40,354 bases of DNA from Rhodospirillaceae bacterium. GTDB lineage: Bacteria; Pseudomonadota; Alphaproteobacteria; MPNO01; UBA2964. The DNA is taken from NCBI GenBank assembly GCA_018660305.1, contig JABJKO010000247.1:1-40354 (forward strand), given 5' to 3'. Made by a program: the position numbers and the translations under genes. This document shows, one piece after another, positions 15,437 through 24,170 of the stretch; within the stretch, counting starts at the first letter, position 1, and each line of letters begins with the position of its first letter. The notes below the pieces were generated by a model, which was given only the letters and a program-made list of their open reading frames with translations, searched no databases and had not been told where the DNA came from.

Positions 15437-16435
15437 ATGCTACATTTCAGAGGTGCCCATTGGGTCGCCGGGTTATCCGCGGTGGCGCTTTGGACGGGGG
15501 CTTCCGCCCAGGCAGTGGATTTGACGGTGACCACCAGCCTGATCAAGACCCATGACCAATCCATCGTTTATTTTCAGGATTTCCATGATCCCGTTAACAA
15601 GGCCAATAACGGCATCAAGCTAGACTATAAGGGCGGGCCCGAGGTCATCCCCAACCGGAAACAGGGTGCGGCGCTGAAGCGCGGCGTGATCGATGTGATG
15701 TTCGGCCCCAGTGTCTATTATGCCGGGCTCGTCCCCTGCGCCCGCGTCATTCCGCTTTCCAACGTTCCGCAGGCCGAGCTTCGCAAGAATGGCGGCTGGG
15801 CCGCGCTGGATGCATGCTGGCAGAAGGGCCTCAATGGCAAGCTTCTGGCCCATGGCATGGAAGGCGCCACGGTGTTTCATGTCTACCTCGCCGGCGATTA
15901 CAAATCGCGTATCAGTAAAAAGACCGGCCTCGATCTCTCCGGCTTCAAGGTGCGCTCCACCGCCGGTTATCACCCCATGTTCAAAAAGATGGGCGCCGTT
16001 CCCATCAACATCTCTCCGGGTGATGTCTATACGTCGCTGGAACGCGGCGTTGTGAAAGGCCTCGCCTGGCCGGAAGGCGGCGTGGCCCGTTATGGCTGGT
16101 CTAAATTCATCAAATACCGCGTCGGCCCCGGCTGGTGGCGCACGTCGTCGACCATCGTCATGAATTTGGATGCCTATAACAAGCTCACCAAGACACAGCG
16201 TGACGCGTTGGATGCAGCCAGTATCCAGTATGAAAAGGATAGCGTTGCCAGTCTGCGGAAGCTGGTTGCGATCGATAACAAAAAGGTCTTTGCCTCGGGC
16301 GTGAAGCATGTCGATCTGAAGGGCGAGGCGGCCAAGGCGTATCTGGATACGGCCTATAACGCGACCTGGGATGCGGCCAAGAAACGCATGCCGGCCGAGA
16401 CCTATAACACCCTCAGAAAATTGCTTCTGAAATAA
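15437..16435 (+). CDS. TRAP-type solute-binding protein (DctP family)
   Basis: A 332-residue periplasmic protein; the ATG at 15437 has GGGAG seven bases upstream and opens directly into a signal peptide (HWVAGLSAVALWTGASAQAVD). DctP features include the segment GPEVIPNRKQGAALKRGVIDVMFGPS, the arginine-containing LSGFKVRSTAGYH (FKVR is the usual carboxylate-binding arginine region) and PGDVYTSLERGVVKGLAWPEGG. It should bind an organic acid in the periplasm. No DctQ or DctM membrane subunit is in the window, so it is an orphan here. The LigAB and VOC neighbours suggest an aromatic acid ligand, which is inference. Confidence 0.92.
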   Translation: MLHFRGAHWVAGLSAVALWTGASAQAVDLTVTTSLIKTHDQSIVYFQDFHDPVNKANNGIKLDYKGGPEVIPNRKQGAALKRGVIDVMFGPSVYYAGLVPCARVIPLSNVPQAELRKNGGWAALDACWQKGLNGKLLAHGMEGATVFHVYLAGDYKSRISKKTGLDLSGFKVRSTAGYHPMFKKMGAVPINISPGDVYTSLERGVVKGLAWPEGGVARYGWSKFIKYRVGPGWWRTSSTIVMNLDAYNKLTKTQRDALDAASIQYEKDSVASLRKLVAIDNKKVFASGVKHVDLKGEAAKAYLDTAYNATWDAAKKRMPAETYNTLRKLLLK

Positions 16436-16474
16436 CCGGTCGGCCGCGGCGCAATTTGCGTCGGGTTAGAGAAA

Positions 16475-16501
16475 GGCGTCCTCGAAAGAGGACGCCTTTT
16501 T
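16475..16501 (+). terminator. intrinsic terminator after the TRAP-binding protein gene
   Basis: GGCGTCCTC at 16475-16483 pairs perfectly with GAGGACGCC at 16488-16496 over a GAAA tetraloop, followed by five T at 16497-16501. It is a strong rho-independent terminator 40 bases after the stop. The reverse strand has the same stem with only a short T run, so it may help end the convergent CBS-protein transcript as well. Confidence 0.92.
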
Positions 16502-16522
16502 CAATGTGCGGTCGGAGATAAA

Positions 16523-16954
16523 TCAGTTTCCAGCGATATAGGCCCGCATGGCGTTGGCTTCTTCTTCGATCTCACCGAGACGTACTTTCACCACATCGCC
16601 GATGGAGACGATCCCGACCAGCGCGCCGCCGCCGACCACCGGCAGATGGCGGATCCGCTTTTCGGTCATGACCGCCATGAGCTCGGCGATGGAATCGTCG
16701 GGGCCGCAGGTCACCAGGTTGCCGCTCATCAGTGCCTTGACCGGCGCTTCGGGCAGGCGCGGGCCATGGCTCGATACGCCCCGGGCGATGTCCCGTTCCG
16801 ACAGGATTCCGATGGGCTTGTCGGCGCCATCGACCACCACAAGCGCACCAATGCCGTGTCCTTCAAGCCGTGTCACGGCCTGGGCGATGGTTTCATCGTC
16901 CCGAACGGTGACCACGTCCGATCCTTTTGTCGCGAGAATGGTTTCTACATGCAT
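16523..16954 (-). CDS. two-CBS-domain protein
   Basis: A 143-residue cytoplasmic protein consisting of a CBS pair (Bateman module). The first CBS spans about residues 8-62 (VTVRDDETIAQAVTRLEGHGIGALVVVD, then PIGILSERDIARGV) and the second about 73-128 (LVTCGPDDSIAELMAVMTEKRIRHLPVV, then LVGIVSIGDVVKVRL). Such stand-alone pairs bind adenosine nucleotides and sense energy state or regulate partners. A very good AGGAGGG site precedes the ATG at 16954. It is convergent with the TRAP gene and separated by 215 bases from ligB. The partner is unknown. Confidence 0.9.
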   Translation of the reverse strand: MHVETILATKGSDVVTVRDDETIAQAVTRLEGHGIGALVVVDGADKPIGILSERDIARGVSSHGPRLPEAPVKALMSGNLVTCGPDDSIAELMAVMTEKRIRHLPVVGGGALVGIVSIGDVVKVRLGEIEEEANAMRAYIAGN

Positions 16955-17169
16955 AAGGCAGCCCTCCTAACAGGTAACAGGGTGGGGCGGCGTTGCGTTG
17001 CGCCAACTCTCGACGGGCACGCAAACGCCCCATCCCCCGAGTTACAAACGCTTTTGCGGGTCCCCTTAGCCGGAGACCTTCCCAATCATATGGGGTATTT
17101 CATCGGAAAGTGAAGCGAAATGCGTGACCTACCTCGTTAGGGATATTCTATTACAGGTTGAAATTCGCT

Positions 17170-18009
17170 CTAATCCGGCTCTTCGAAGGCGATCAGCCCC
17201 ATGCCGGTGGCCATGGGGGCGTAATAATTGCGGTGAACCTGCCTGGCGCCGTCGGAGAGCGCGCCCCGCATGGTCAGCCACATGATGATTTCCACCGCCT
17301 CGGCGCCGGCCTCCTCCATGATCTCCTGATGGGTCAGTTCCGTGAGGCTAAACGGGTCGGACGCAATTCTGTCGAGGAAATCATTGTCCCAGTCGGGATT
17401 GATATGGCCGAACCGCGTGCCGTTGAGCTGATGCGACATGCCGCCGGTACCGAAGATGACCACCCGCAGATCGCGCTCGCAGGCTTCCACCGCCCGGCGG
17501 ATGGCCTGGCCCAGCTTCCAGCAGCGCAACGCCGTCGGTATGGGGTGCTGGATCACGTTGACCGCTATCGGCACCACGCTCATGGGCCAGTCGGGATCGT
17601 GCGGAAAACACAGATGCATGGGCACCAGGAAGCCGTGCTCGACCTCCAATTCCTGGCACACCGTCATATCGAATTCGTTGTAGATAAGCTCCTCGCACAA
17701 ATGCCACGAGAACGCCGCATCGCCCCGGAAATCGGGCAGCGGCCGCTGGCCCCATCCTTCGTCGCCTACGGGGTAGCCGTCGGCGGCACCGATGGCGAAG
17801 GTGGGGTATTTATCGAAGAACAGGCTGCCGCCATGGTCGTTATAAACCACGATGGCCACATCGGGCTTGAGATCGGCAAGCCATTTCTGAACCGGCTTGT
17901 AGGCGTCGAACAGCGGCTTCCAGTCCGGCTCTTCCTGCTGCCCCATATCATAGGCCTTGCCGATGGAGGGCACATGGGACGATCCGATTCCGCCGACGAT
18001 CCGTGCCAT
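17170..18009 (-). CDS. ligB: extradiol ring-cleavage dioxygenase beta subunit (protocatechuate 4,5-dioxygenase type)
   Basis: A 279-residue catalytic subunit of a type II (LigB-family) non-haem Fe(II) extradiol dioxygenase. The iron ligands of Sphingobium LigB (H12, H61, E242) match H12 (GSSHVPS), H59 (NDHGGS) and E240 (AEAVEIIMW), and the catalytic base H195 matches H193 (GGMSHQLNG). All key residues are therefore present. The start at 18009 has AAGGAG nine bases upstream and follows the ligA stop by one base. It opens the aromatic ring of a catechol such as protocatechuate between carbons 4 and 5. The exact substrate (protocatechuate, gallate or relative) cannot be fixed here because the downstream pathway genes are not in the window. 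Confidence 0.92.
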   Translation of the reverse strand: MARIVGGIGSSHVPSIGKAYDMGQQEEPDWKPLFDAYKPVQKWLADLKPDVAIVVYNDHGGSLFFDKYPTFAIGAADGYPVGDEGWGQRPLPDFRGDAAFSWHLCEELIYNEFDMTVCQELEVEHGFLVPMHLCFPHDPDWPMSVVPIAVNVIQHPIPTALRCWKLGQAIRRAVEACERDLRVVIFGTGGMSHQLNGTRFGHINPDWDNDFLDRIASDPFSLTELTHQEIMEEAGAEAVEIIMWLTMRGALSDGARQVHRNYYAPMATGMGLIAFEEPD

Positions 18010-18010
18010 C

Positions 18011-18373
18011 TCAGCGCGCTCCTTTGGCGTTGCGGGTTGCCATGAAGTCCTCGAAACTCTCGCCGCGAAGCTGCGCGCCCATGTGATACAGCCCATGCCC
18101 GGTGCAGTTGCCGATTTTCATGATCATGTAGATATTGCCGCCGCACTCGTCGATGAGGCCACGGAAATCGCGGTCGCGGAGGAACTGCCTTTCCTGATTG
18201 CTGAGACCCCATTTTTCCATGAAAGCCTCTTCATCCGCCTTGAACGCTTCGCGGTTTTCCGGCTTGATGAAAGACATGGCGAACTTGTTGAGGCGGTAGC
18301 CCTTATGTGATTCCCGCCAATCGAAAACGGTGGTTCCGGGGATCTTCCTCGATCTGTCGCGCTGCGTGGCCAC
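18011..18373 (-). CDS. ligA: extradiol dioxygenase alpha subunit (LigA)
   Basis: About 120 residues, the small helical subunit that caps the active site of the LigB partner. It has the LigA-type sequence TVFDWRESHKGYRLNKFAMSF, ERQFLRDRDFRGLIDECGGNIYMIMK and GLYHMGAQLRGESFEDFMATRN. I chose GTG 18373 because AGAAGGA lies eight bases upstream; an ATG at 18391 would add six residues but has no ribosome site. Translation of ligB follows after one base (TGA-G-ATG), so the subunits are made together. Family is clear; substrate is as uncertain as for ligB. Confidence 0.9.
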   Translation of the reverse strand: MATQRDRSRKIPGTTVFDWRESHKGYRLNKFAMSFIKPENREAFKADEEAFMEKWGLSNQERQFLRDRDFRGLIDECGGNIYMIMKIGNCTGHGLYHMGAQLRGESFEDFMATRNAKGAR

Positions 18374-18446
18374 GGCACTATTCCTTCTCATTTGATAACA
18401 CGATCATGCCACCGGCCGATGATGCCGGGCAAGGGCGGGATGCGGT

Positions 18447-18911
18447 TTACGGATTCTTCCTGAGCCGTTTACGGGCTGCCGCCAGTGCCGTCCCGGTCAT
18501 CATCTTTGCCAGCCTGTCACGCTGACCGGCGGCCCAGTCCTTTCCCCGCCGCGCCGCCCGGTCATACCAGACGAACGCCTCAATATTATCGCGTTTGACA
18601 CCCCAGCCATGCTGGTACATTTCGCCCAGATTCATCTGGGCAACCGCGTCGCCCTGCTCGGCGGCTCTGCTGTACCAATAGGCGGCCTGAACCAGATCGA
18701 CCCGCCGGCCGATACCGCCGCGATACAGGCTCGCGATAGAAACCTGCGCCGCCGGATCGCCCTCCTTTGCAAGCCTGTGCCATTCGGTGAAGGCGGTGGC
18801 GTAATCGCCACCATCATAGGCCCGCGCGCCGTCGGCGTAATCCGCCTGAGCGGGGTTCGTAAAAATGAGACCAGCGATGAGAGTAAATCGAAGTTGGTTA
18901 TACAAGCGCAT
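18447..18911 (-). CDS. exported Sel1/TPR-repeat protein
   Basis: A 154-residue protein with a signal peptide (RFTLIAGLIFTNPAQAD). The mature part carries Sel1-like repeats of about 36 residues: YDGGDYATAFTEWHRLAKEGDPAAQVSIASLYRGG, then VDLVQAAYWYSRAAEQGDAVAQMNLGEMYQHGWG, then NIEAFVWYDRAARRGKDWAAGQRD. Sel1 repeats make an alpha-solenoid for protein binding, here in the periplasm. No strong ribosome site is visible at 18911. It is not obviously linked to ligAB (55 bases upstream on the other side) or to ccmI. Partner unknown. Confidence 0.88.
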   Translation of the reverse strand: MRLYNQLRFTLIAGLIFTNPAQADYADGARAYDGGDYATAFTEWHRLAKEGDPAAQVSIASLYRGGIGRRVDLVQAAYWYSRAAEQGDAVAQMNLGEMYQHGWGVKRDNIEAFVWYDRAARRGKDWAAGQRDRLAKMMTGTALAAARKRLRKNP

Positions 18912-18948
18912 GTTTTTGGCCCGCTTGATAGTTGTGTCGGTGGCTTCC

Positions 18949-19057
18949 CCACCTCACCCCAACCCTCTCCTCCCCAATGGTGAGGGGAGGGAGTTCACTG
19001 GGTTCTTGCAACTGCGTACCCCTCCGCCCTTTAGGGGGGAGGGGGCAGGGGAGGTGG
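18949..19057. repeat. GC-rich palindromic intergenic element (copy A)
   Basis: CCACCTC at 18949-18955 is matched by GAGGTGG at 19051-19057. The interior is two G/C-skewed hairpin halves (CACCCCAACCCTCTCCTCCCC with a following TGAGGGGAGGGAG, and CCCTCCGCCCTTTAGGGGGGAGGG). It resembles copy B inside the ccm operon in sequence and in its two-half layout. It lies between ccmI and the Sel1-repeat gene and may end or protect the ccm transcript. There is no T-tract. I judge it a REP-like mobile intergenic sequence. Confidence 0.75.
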
Positions 19058-19094
19058 GTGGTTGCCGCCTATGCTCATTTATAATCGACATGCT

Positions 19095-20555
19095 CTACGG
19101 TCCTGTTTTGTCGAGGGCCTCGATGCTCTTTTTGACGTCGGCATATTGCGGGCTCTTGGGGTCCAGCTCGGCCAGCAGTCGGGTCCAGCGCTCGCGTGCG
19201 CCGGCCCTGTCGCCGGTTTGGGCGCGGGCCACGCCGGTGAACCACAGCGCACCGGTGTGGCGCGGGTCGAGGGTCAGAATACGGTCGCCGATCTCCATCA
19301 GTTCCTTGGGAATCCGGGCATCCCGAGGCAGGGCACGCGCGATGGAGGCGGCATATTTCGCGAGGGCCACCGGGTCATCGGGGCGCAGCTTTGCGATATG
19401 GCCATAGGCATCGCGCGCCTTCTCAGCCTCCCCCAGCACGTCATAGGAACGGGCCAGTCGTTGCCAGCCGGCGAGGTCGTCGGGATTTGATTTGAGCCGC
19501 TCGGACAATCCCGCCACCATGCCGCGGATCATCCCCATGCGGTCTTTTTGTGTCATGGATTGGGCGGCTTTTAAATCCTCCGACGTGGGACCGCGCGGCG
19601 CTTCGGTTACCGCCTTGCCGGCTTTTGCCGCAGCCTGTTCGCGGCGGGCGGCCAGGGCATCGGGCGTCACCTTGGTGCGCGCCGCCAGACGGGAAATGCG
19701 CTCGCCGAGCAATCGGTTCCAGGGCGCGTCGGGTCCGGATTCGGATTCAAGCCCGATCCAGATGGACAACGCTTCCTCAAGCTTGCCGGCCTGTGACTCC
19801 GCGAGGCCGAGATAATACCGAGCCCGCGGTTCTTTCGGATCAAGCGCCAGGGTGGCCTCCAGCGAGGCGCGGGCTGCCGGGCTGACCGTTCCCTGGGCCG
19901 CAAAGATCTGGATCTCGGCATAGCGCGACCGGAGTTCGGCATCCTGGGGCGAAAGGGTAATCACCCGCTGGTAGGCCGTGGCGGCATCGGCAAAGCGTCC
20001 GAGGCTGGCCAGGGTGCGGGCATAGAGTGTCCAGCCCCGGAGGTCGGTGGGCCGGTCCTTGAGGCGCTCGCCCAGCTGGGCCACCAATTTTGCGGTATCC
20101 TCGCCGGGCGCCGGCGGCGTCTTGACCGGTGCCCGCGCCTGGGCTTCGAGGCCGGGCTGGGACGGCAGATGTGGCGACCCCGTGATCATATAGACGCCAA
20201 AGGCCGCGATGGGCACGGCAAGACCGACGAACACGGCGATCCCGCGGCGCGAGGCCCGGGCGGCATCCCGGGCGCCTTCCGCCGTCATGTGGGCGCTGGC
20301 ATTGTCGTTGCCTTCCGCATCCCCTTCGGTGACCGCCAGAAGGCGCCGGGCAATTTCGGTGCGGGCGGTGGCTGCCTGCTCGGGGGAAATCTGTCCCCGG
20401 TCGGCATCCCGTTCGACTTCCACCAGCTGGTCGCGATAGATCTGGGCATCGAAGGCCGCCCGCGACGGGTTGTGTTTAGGCGACCGCCAGAGGGGCGCGA
20501 CCAGAAGGATAATGGCGACCATGGCGATGCCGGCGAGGATGAGCCAAAGAGTCAT
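19095..20555 (-). CDS. ccmI: cytochrome c maturation protein CcmI
   Basis: A 486-residue membrane chaperone for apocytochrome c. It has two N-terminal helices: residues 3-23 (WLILAGIAMVAIILLVAPLW) and about 94-116 (GIAVFVGLAVPIAAFGVYMI). Between them is the cytoplasmic loop with AAFDAQIYRDQLVEVERDADRGQIS and EIARRLL, the hallmark of CcmI. A long periplasmic domain with TPR repeats follows (GWTLYARTLASLGRFADAATAYQRVI, GWQRLARSYDVLGEAEKARDAYGHIAKL), which holds the C-terminus of apocytochrome c. It is the last gene of the ccm operon, seven bases after ccmH. All parts expected of the alphaproteobacterial form are present. Confidence 0.95.
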   Translation of the reverse strand: MTLWLILAGIAMVAIILLVAPLWRSPKHNPSRAAFDAQIYRDQLVEVERDADRGQISPEQAATARTEIARRLLAVTEGDAEGNDNASAHMTAEGARDAARASRRGIAVFVGLAVPIAAFGVYMITGSPHLPSQPGLEAQARAPVKTPPAPGEDTAKLVAQLGERLKDRPTDLRGWTLYARTLASLGRFADAATAYQRVITLSPQDAELRSRYAEIQIFAAQGTVSPAARASLEATLALDPKEPRARYYLGLAESQAGKLEEALSIWIGLESESGPDAPWNRLLGERISRLAARTKVTPDALAARREQAAAKAGKAVTEAPRGPTSEDLKAAQSMTQKDRMGMIRGMVAGLSERLKSNPDDLAGWQRLARSYDVLGEAEKARDAYGHIAKLRPDDPVALAKYAASIARALPRDARIPKELMEIGDRILTLDPRHTGALWFTGVARAQTGDRAGARERWTRLLAELDPKSPQYADVKKSIEALDKTGP

Positions 20556-20562
20556 GACCGGC

Positions 20563-21033
20563 TCATCCCTCCTTTTCGTCGCCGAGCAGTGCTTCCAGAC
20601 GGCGTTCTTCTTCGGCGCTCAGGGGCGATGCCTCGTCGGCGATCGCCGCGCGCCGGCGGAAATAAAGGACGATGCCCATGATGCCGATCCCCAGAAGTCC
20701 GGTCGGCCCGGCCCAGAGCAGGAACGTTTTCTCCTTGAAGGGCGGTTTGAGCAGGACGAAATCGCCATAGCGCGCGACAACGAAATCGAAAATCTCCGAA
20801 TCGCTGTCGCCTGCCGTGAGGCGTTGCCGCACCAGCACGCGCAGATCCTTTGCCAGATCCGCATCGGAATCATCGATGGACTGGTTCTGGCACACCAGAC
20901 AGCGCAGCTCGGCGCTGATGGCACGGGCGCGGGTCTCCAGCACGGGATCAGACAGGATCTCGCCTGGATCGACGGCAAGCGCAGAGGGGGAAAAGCTTCC
21001 CAGGAGCAACGCCAGAATAAATGCTGTTCCCAT
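20563..21033 (-). CDS. ccmH: cytochrome c maturation thiol protein CcmH (CcmL/CycL type)
   Basis: About 156 residues. A signal peptide (AFILALLLGSFSPSALA) leads to a periplasmic domain with the LRCLVCQNQ redox motif (C45, C48), and a C-terminal membrane helix (LLWAGPTGLLGIGIMGIVLYF) anchors it. It reduces apocytochrome c cysteines so haem can be attached. The start is uncertain: ATG 21033 has no ribosome site, whereas an in-frame GTG at 21062 sits at the edge of the inverted repeat, whose GGAGGGTTGGGG end could act as one. The open frame runs back through the repeat, a side effect of repeat composition and not real protein. Confidence 0.93.
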   Translation of the reverse strand: MGTAFILALLLGSFSPSALAVDPGEILSDPVLETRARAISAELRCLVCQNQSIDDSDADLAKDLRVLVRQRLTAGDSDSEIFDFVVARYGDFVLLKPPFKEKTFLLWAGPTGLLGIGIMGIVLYFRRRAAIADEASPLSAEEERRLEALLGDEKEG

Positions 21034-21057
21034 GCGGCGGCGGATAGAGCTCCCCCT

Positions 21058-21149
21058 CACCCCAACCCTCCCCCTCCAGGGGGGAGGGGGTAACTGACGA
21101 ACCACACTGCTTCTTGCTCCCTCCCCCCTGGAGGGGGAGGGTTGGGGTG
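21058..21149. repeat. perfect 31-bp inverted repeat within the ccm operon (copy B)
   Basis: The 31 bases at 21058-21088 are exactly complementary to those at 21119-21149, with a 30-base spacer. Each arm also has internal C-rich/G-rich complementarity around CCTCCAGGGGGG. It lies between ccmG and ccmH and is the only long gap in the second half of the operon. As RNA it would form a very stable stem. It resembles copy A downstream of ccmI. Likely a REP/BIME-like intergenic element that may tune ccmHI expression or cause partial termination. Confidence 0.85.
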
Positions 21150-21179
21150 GGGGGGAAACTCGGTGTCCGGGCACTACAC

Positions 21180-21731
21180 TCATTTATTCAGCGCCTTGAG
21201 CAGCGGGTAGATCTTTTCCGTCAGATCGTCCGCCATGAGGGGACCGATATGGCGATAGCGGATATGGCCGGTCTTATCGATGACAAAGGTTTCGGGATAG
21301 CCATAGACACCCCAGTCGATCACCGCGCGTCCATTACGGTCCGCGCCGAGAGCGGCGAACGGATTGCCCAGTGTGGCGAGGAACGCTTTGGCCGCCTCCG
21401 GTTTGTCCTTGTAATTAATGCCGTAAATCGTCACCCCGTCCTTTGCCATGCGCATCAGACGCGGATGTTCGACGCGGCACGGCCCGCACCACGAGGCCCA
21501 GATATTGACCAGTGACACCTTGCCCATCAGCTGCTTGCTGGAAAAACCGGAGGGCGTCCCGTCGATGGACGGCAGGTCGAATTCGGGGGCGGGCTTGTCG
21601 ATCAGCGCCGAGGGCAGATCGGAGACCACCTTGCCGCCGATCCCCACCTGATAGAGATAGAGGCCGAACACGGCGGCGAGAAACAGGAAGCCTGCGACCG
21701 GCAGGATAAAGGTGAGGCGCATTCGGCTCAT
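21180..21731 (-). CDS. ccmG: cytochrome c maturation thioredoxin CcmG (DsbE)
   Basis: A 183-residue membrane-anchored periplasmic thioredoxin. The N-terminal helix is about residues 6-28, and the redox site is WCGPC at 81-85 within LVNIWASWCGPCRVEHP. It also has the acidic CcmG-type GYPETFVIDKTGHIRYRHIGPL. It keeps CcmH and apocytochrome c thiols reduced. The start at 21731 is one base past the ccmF stop; a second in-frame ATG three codons in is possible. The length is normal for the family. Confidence 0.95.
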   Translation of the reverse strand: MSRMRLTFILPVAGFLFLAAVFGLYLYQVGIGGKVVSDLPSALIDKPAPEFDLPSIDGTPSGFSSKQLMGKVSLVNIWASWCGPCRVEHPRLMRMAKDGVTIYGINYKDKPEAAKAFLATLGNPFAALGADRNGRAVIDWGVYGYPETFVIDKTGHIRYRHIGPLMADDLTEKIYPLLKALNK

Positions 21732-21732
21732 G

Positions 21733-23724
21733 TCAGGCGTTCGCCGATTCGCTTGCGGTGGCGAGGCGCTGTTTTGCCGGTTTGGGCGCGCCGACGCGGT
21801 AACGCCGGTCGGTCAGCGAAACCAGCCCGCCAATGGACATGAGAACCGCGCCGACCCAGATCCAGGCCACCAGCGGATTGAAATAAAGGCGTGTGGCCCA
21901 GGCGCCGTTCGCCGAGCGGTCGCCCAGCACCACGTACAGATCGCCGGCAATGGTCGTCCGGATGCCGGCCTCCGACGTGTTGCTGCGCTCGGCCGGGTAG
22001 ATCCGCTTTTCGGGCTTGAGCACGGTGACGGTCACGCCCTCTTTCATGACGGTAAAGCGGCCCTGGTCCGCCGTATAGTTGGGTCCCCTGACCGCCGTGG
22101 CGCCCTCGAAGCGCAGCGTATAGTCGGCCACCTTTATTACATCACCCGGCCGCATGAGCTGGATATGTTCGGTGCGCCAGGCCGACGAGGCGGTCACGCC
22201 GATTACCAGGATCCCCAGCGCGCCATGGGCAATGGCCATGCCATAGGCGGCACGGGGCAGGCCCCGGGCACGGCGGAGGGCCTGTCCCGGCTTCAGACGG
22301 AAAAGTCCGATGCGCTCGCAAAGCTCCGTTGCGCTGCCGATGATCAGCCAGCCCGCCAGACCCATCCCCAGCGCGGCGAGAATCTGCGTCGTGCCGGCGG
22401 CATAGGCGGTGGCGGCAACGATGACGATGGCGCCGGCGAACCCCAGCCGCAGGCGCGACAGCACGCCCGCCAGATCGGCCCGCTTCCAGCTCAGCATGGC
22501 GCCTACCGTGCAGGCCAGCAGCACCGGCACCATGAGCGGCACGAAGGTCGAGTTAAAGAACGGCGCGCCGACCGACACCTTGCCGCCGCCAAACGCATCC
22601 AGGATCAGCGGGTACAGCGTCCCCAGCAGAACTACGGCGGCGCCGGTGGTCAGCAGCAGATTGTTGAGTACCAGCGCGCCTTCGCGCGAAATCGGTGCGA
22701 ACAGCCCGCCGCCCTTCAGCGCCGGCGCGCGCACCGCATAGAGAATAAGCGAGCCGCCGATCACCACCACCAGCAGCCCGAGGATAAAGACGCCCCGTTC
22801 GGGATCCGCCGCGAAGGTGTGGACCGAGGTCAGCACGCCCGAGCGCACCAGAAAGGTGCCCAGCAGCGACATTGAAAAAGCCAGGATGGCAAGTAGCACG
22901 GTCCAGCTTTTCAGCGCATCGCGCTTTTCCACCACGATGGAGGAATGCAGCAGCGCCGTGCCGATCAGCCAGGGGATGAAGGAGGCGTTCTCCACCGGGT
23001 CCCAGAACCACCAGCCGCCCCAGCCAAGCTCGTAATAGGCCCACCAGCTGCCCAGCGCGATCCCGACGGTCAGCGCGCACCAGGCGGCGAGCGTCCAGGG
23101 CCGCACCCAGCGGGCCCAGGCGGGATCGACCCTTCCTTCGATGAGGGCGGCGACGGCGAAGGAAAACGCCATGGAGAAGCCCACATAGCCGAGATAGAGA
23201 AACGGCGGATGAAAGGCGAGGCCGGGATCCTGCAGGATCGGATTCAATCCACTGCCTTCCAGCGGTGCCGGATCGAGGCGCAGAAACGGGTTCGACGTGA
23301 ACAGGATAAAGGCCAGGAAAGCCGCGCCGATGAGCCCCTGGATTGCCAGAACCCGGGCCCGCAGGGTAGGCGGCAGATTGCCGCCAAAGGCGGCGACGGC
23401 GAGGCCGAACAGCGCCAGGATCAGCACCCACAGCACCATGGATCCTTCATGGTTGCCCCACACGCCGCTGACCTTATAAAGCAGCGGTTTCAGCGTATGT
23501 GAATTCTGCGCGACGTTCTGTACCGAGAAATCCGATACCACATAGGCCTGTGTCAGACACGCAAAGGCGGTCAGGATCAGCAGGCACTGTACATGGGCGG
23601 CGGTGCGGGCCAGCGTCATCCAGGGCGCGCGCCCCGTTGCCGCCCCGATCATGGGGACGGTGCCCTGCGCCAGCGCGACGAACAAAGCGAGGATCAGGGC
23701 GAATTGTCCGATCTCCGGGATCAT
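21733..23724 (-). CDS. ccmF: haem lyase subunit CcmF
   Basis: A 663-residue polytopic membrane protein, the core of the CcmF/H/I haem ligation complex. It has many hydrophobic helices and the tryptophan-rich WWD-type motif [21 protein letters not shown], which handles haem from CcmE, as well as the [22 protein letters not shown] segment typical of CcmF. The start overlaps the ccmE stop by four bases (ATGA), so the two are translationally coupled. Length is the usual 640-670. A long open frame on the opposite strand in its middle is a shadow. Confidence 0.97.
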   Translation of the reverse strand: MIPEIGQFALILALFVALAQGTVPMIGAATGRAPWMTLARTAAHVQCLLILTAFACLTQAYVVSDFSVQNVAQNSHTLKPLLYKVSGVWGNHEGSMVLWVLILALFGLAVAAFGGNLPPTLRARVLAIQGLIGAAFLAFILFTSNPFLRLDPAPLEGSGLNPILQDPGLAFHPPFLYLGYVGFSMAFSFAVAALIEGRVDPAWARWVRPWTLAAWCALTVGIALGSWWAYYELGWGGWWFWDPVENASFIPWLIGTALLHSSIVVEKRDALKSWTVLLAILAFSMSLLGTFLVRSGVLTSVHTFAADPERGVFILGLLVVVIGGSLILYAVRAPALKGGGLFAPISREGALVLNNLLLTTGAAVVLLGTLYPLILDAFGGGKVSVGAPFFNSTFVPLMVPVLLACTVGAMLSWKRADLAGVLSRLRLGFAGAIVIVAATAYAAGTTQILAALGMGLAGWLIIGSATELCERIGLFRLKPGQALRRARGLPRAAYGMAIAHGALGILVIGVTASSAWRTEHIQLMRPGDVIKVADYTLRFEGATAVRGPNYTADQGRFTVMKEGVTVTVLKPEKRIYPAERSNTSEAGIRTTIAGDLYVVLGDRSANGAWATRLYFNPLVAWIWVGAVLMSIGGLVSLTDRRYRVGAPKPAKQRLATASESANA

Positions 23725-24170
23725 TTCTTTTCAGTGCCTTTCCACATGCCGGCTTTTTTCAACGAGTCGGCCACTTCCTTGGGCATATAGTTTTCGTCAT
23801 GCTTGGCCAGGACTTCATCGGCGCGAAAACTGCCATCCGCCTGTAACCGGCCCTCCATGACGACGCCCTGACCTTCGCGGAACAGATCGGGCAGGATACC
23901 CTTATAGGCGACGCGGACCTCATTCAGGGTGTCCGTCACCAGAAAATCATGGGTCAGCCCGTCGGATTTCTTTTTCCAGCTCCCCGTTTTGACAAGGCCG
24001 CCCAGGCGCAACCGCCGGTCCTTCTGGAGATCGGCCTTGGTCGCAATATCGGTGGGGCTATGGAAATAGACGATACTGTCCTCGAACGCGGTGAGCACCA
24101 GCGCAGCCGCGACGCCCAACGTGGCCAGGCCCAGTAATATGAAACTCAGGCGCCGCTGCTTACGGGTCAT
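23721..24170 (-). CDS. ccmE: haem chaperone CcmE
   Basis: A 149-residue protein with an N-terminal membrane anchor (residues 8-27) and a periplasmic beta-barrel OB-fold domain. The haem-attaching histidine is H124 in AKHDENYMP, with the conserved tyrosine Y128 beside it. Other typical parts are [12 protein letters not shown] and [21 protein letters not shown]. It takes haem from the CcmABCD complex and carries it to CcmF. It overlaps ccmD by four bases upstream and ccmF by four downstream. Confidence 0.97.
   Translation of the reverse strand: MTRKQRRLSFILLGLATLGVAAALVLTAFEDSIVYFHSPTDIATKADLQKDRRLRLGGLVKTGSWKKKSDGLTHDFLVTDTLNEVRVAYKGILPDLFREGQGVVMEGRLQADGSFRADEVLAKHDENYMPKEVADSLKKAGMWKGTEKK

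Noticed and set aside
17158..18045. Plus-strand open frame of 295 codons
   Set aside because: Antisense to ligB, where all iron-binding residues are conserved.
21034..21183. N-terminal 50-residue extension of ccmH
   Set aside because: It is the translated inverted repeat (Pro/Arg/Gly-rich); the signal peptide begins at 21033.
21712..22875. Plus-strand open frame of 387 codons
   Set aside because: Antisense to ccmF, with a composition rich in Arg/Gln/His and no recognisable domain.
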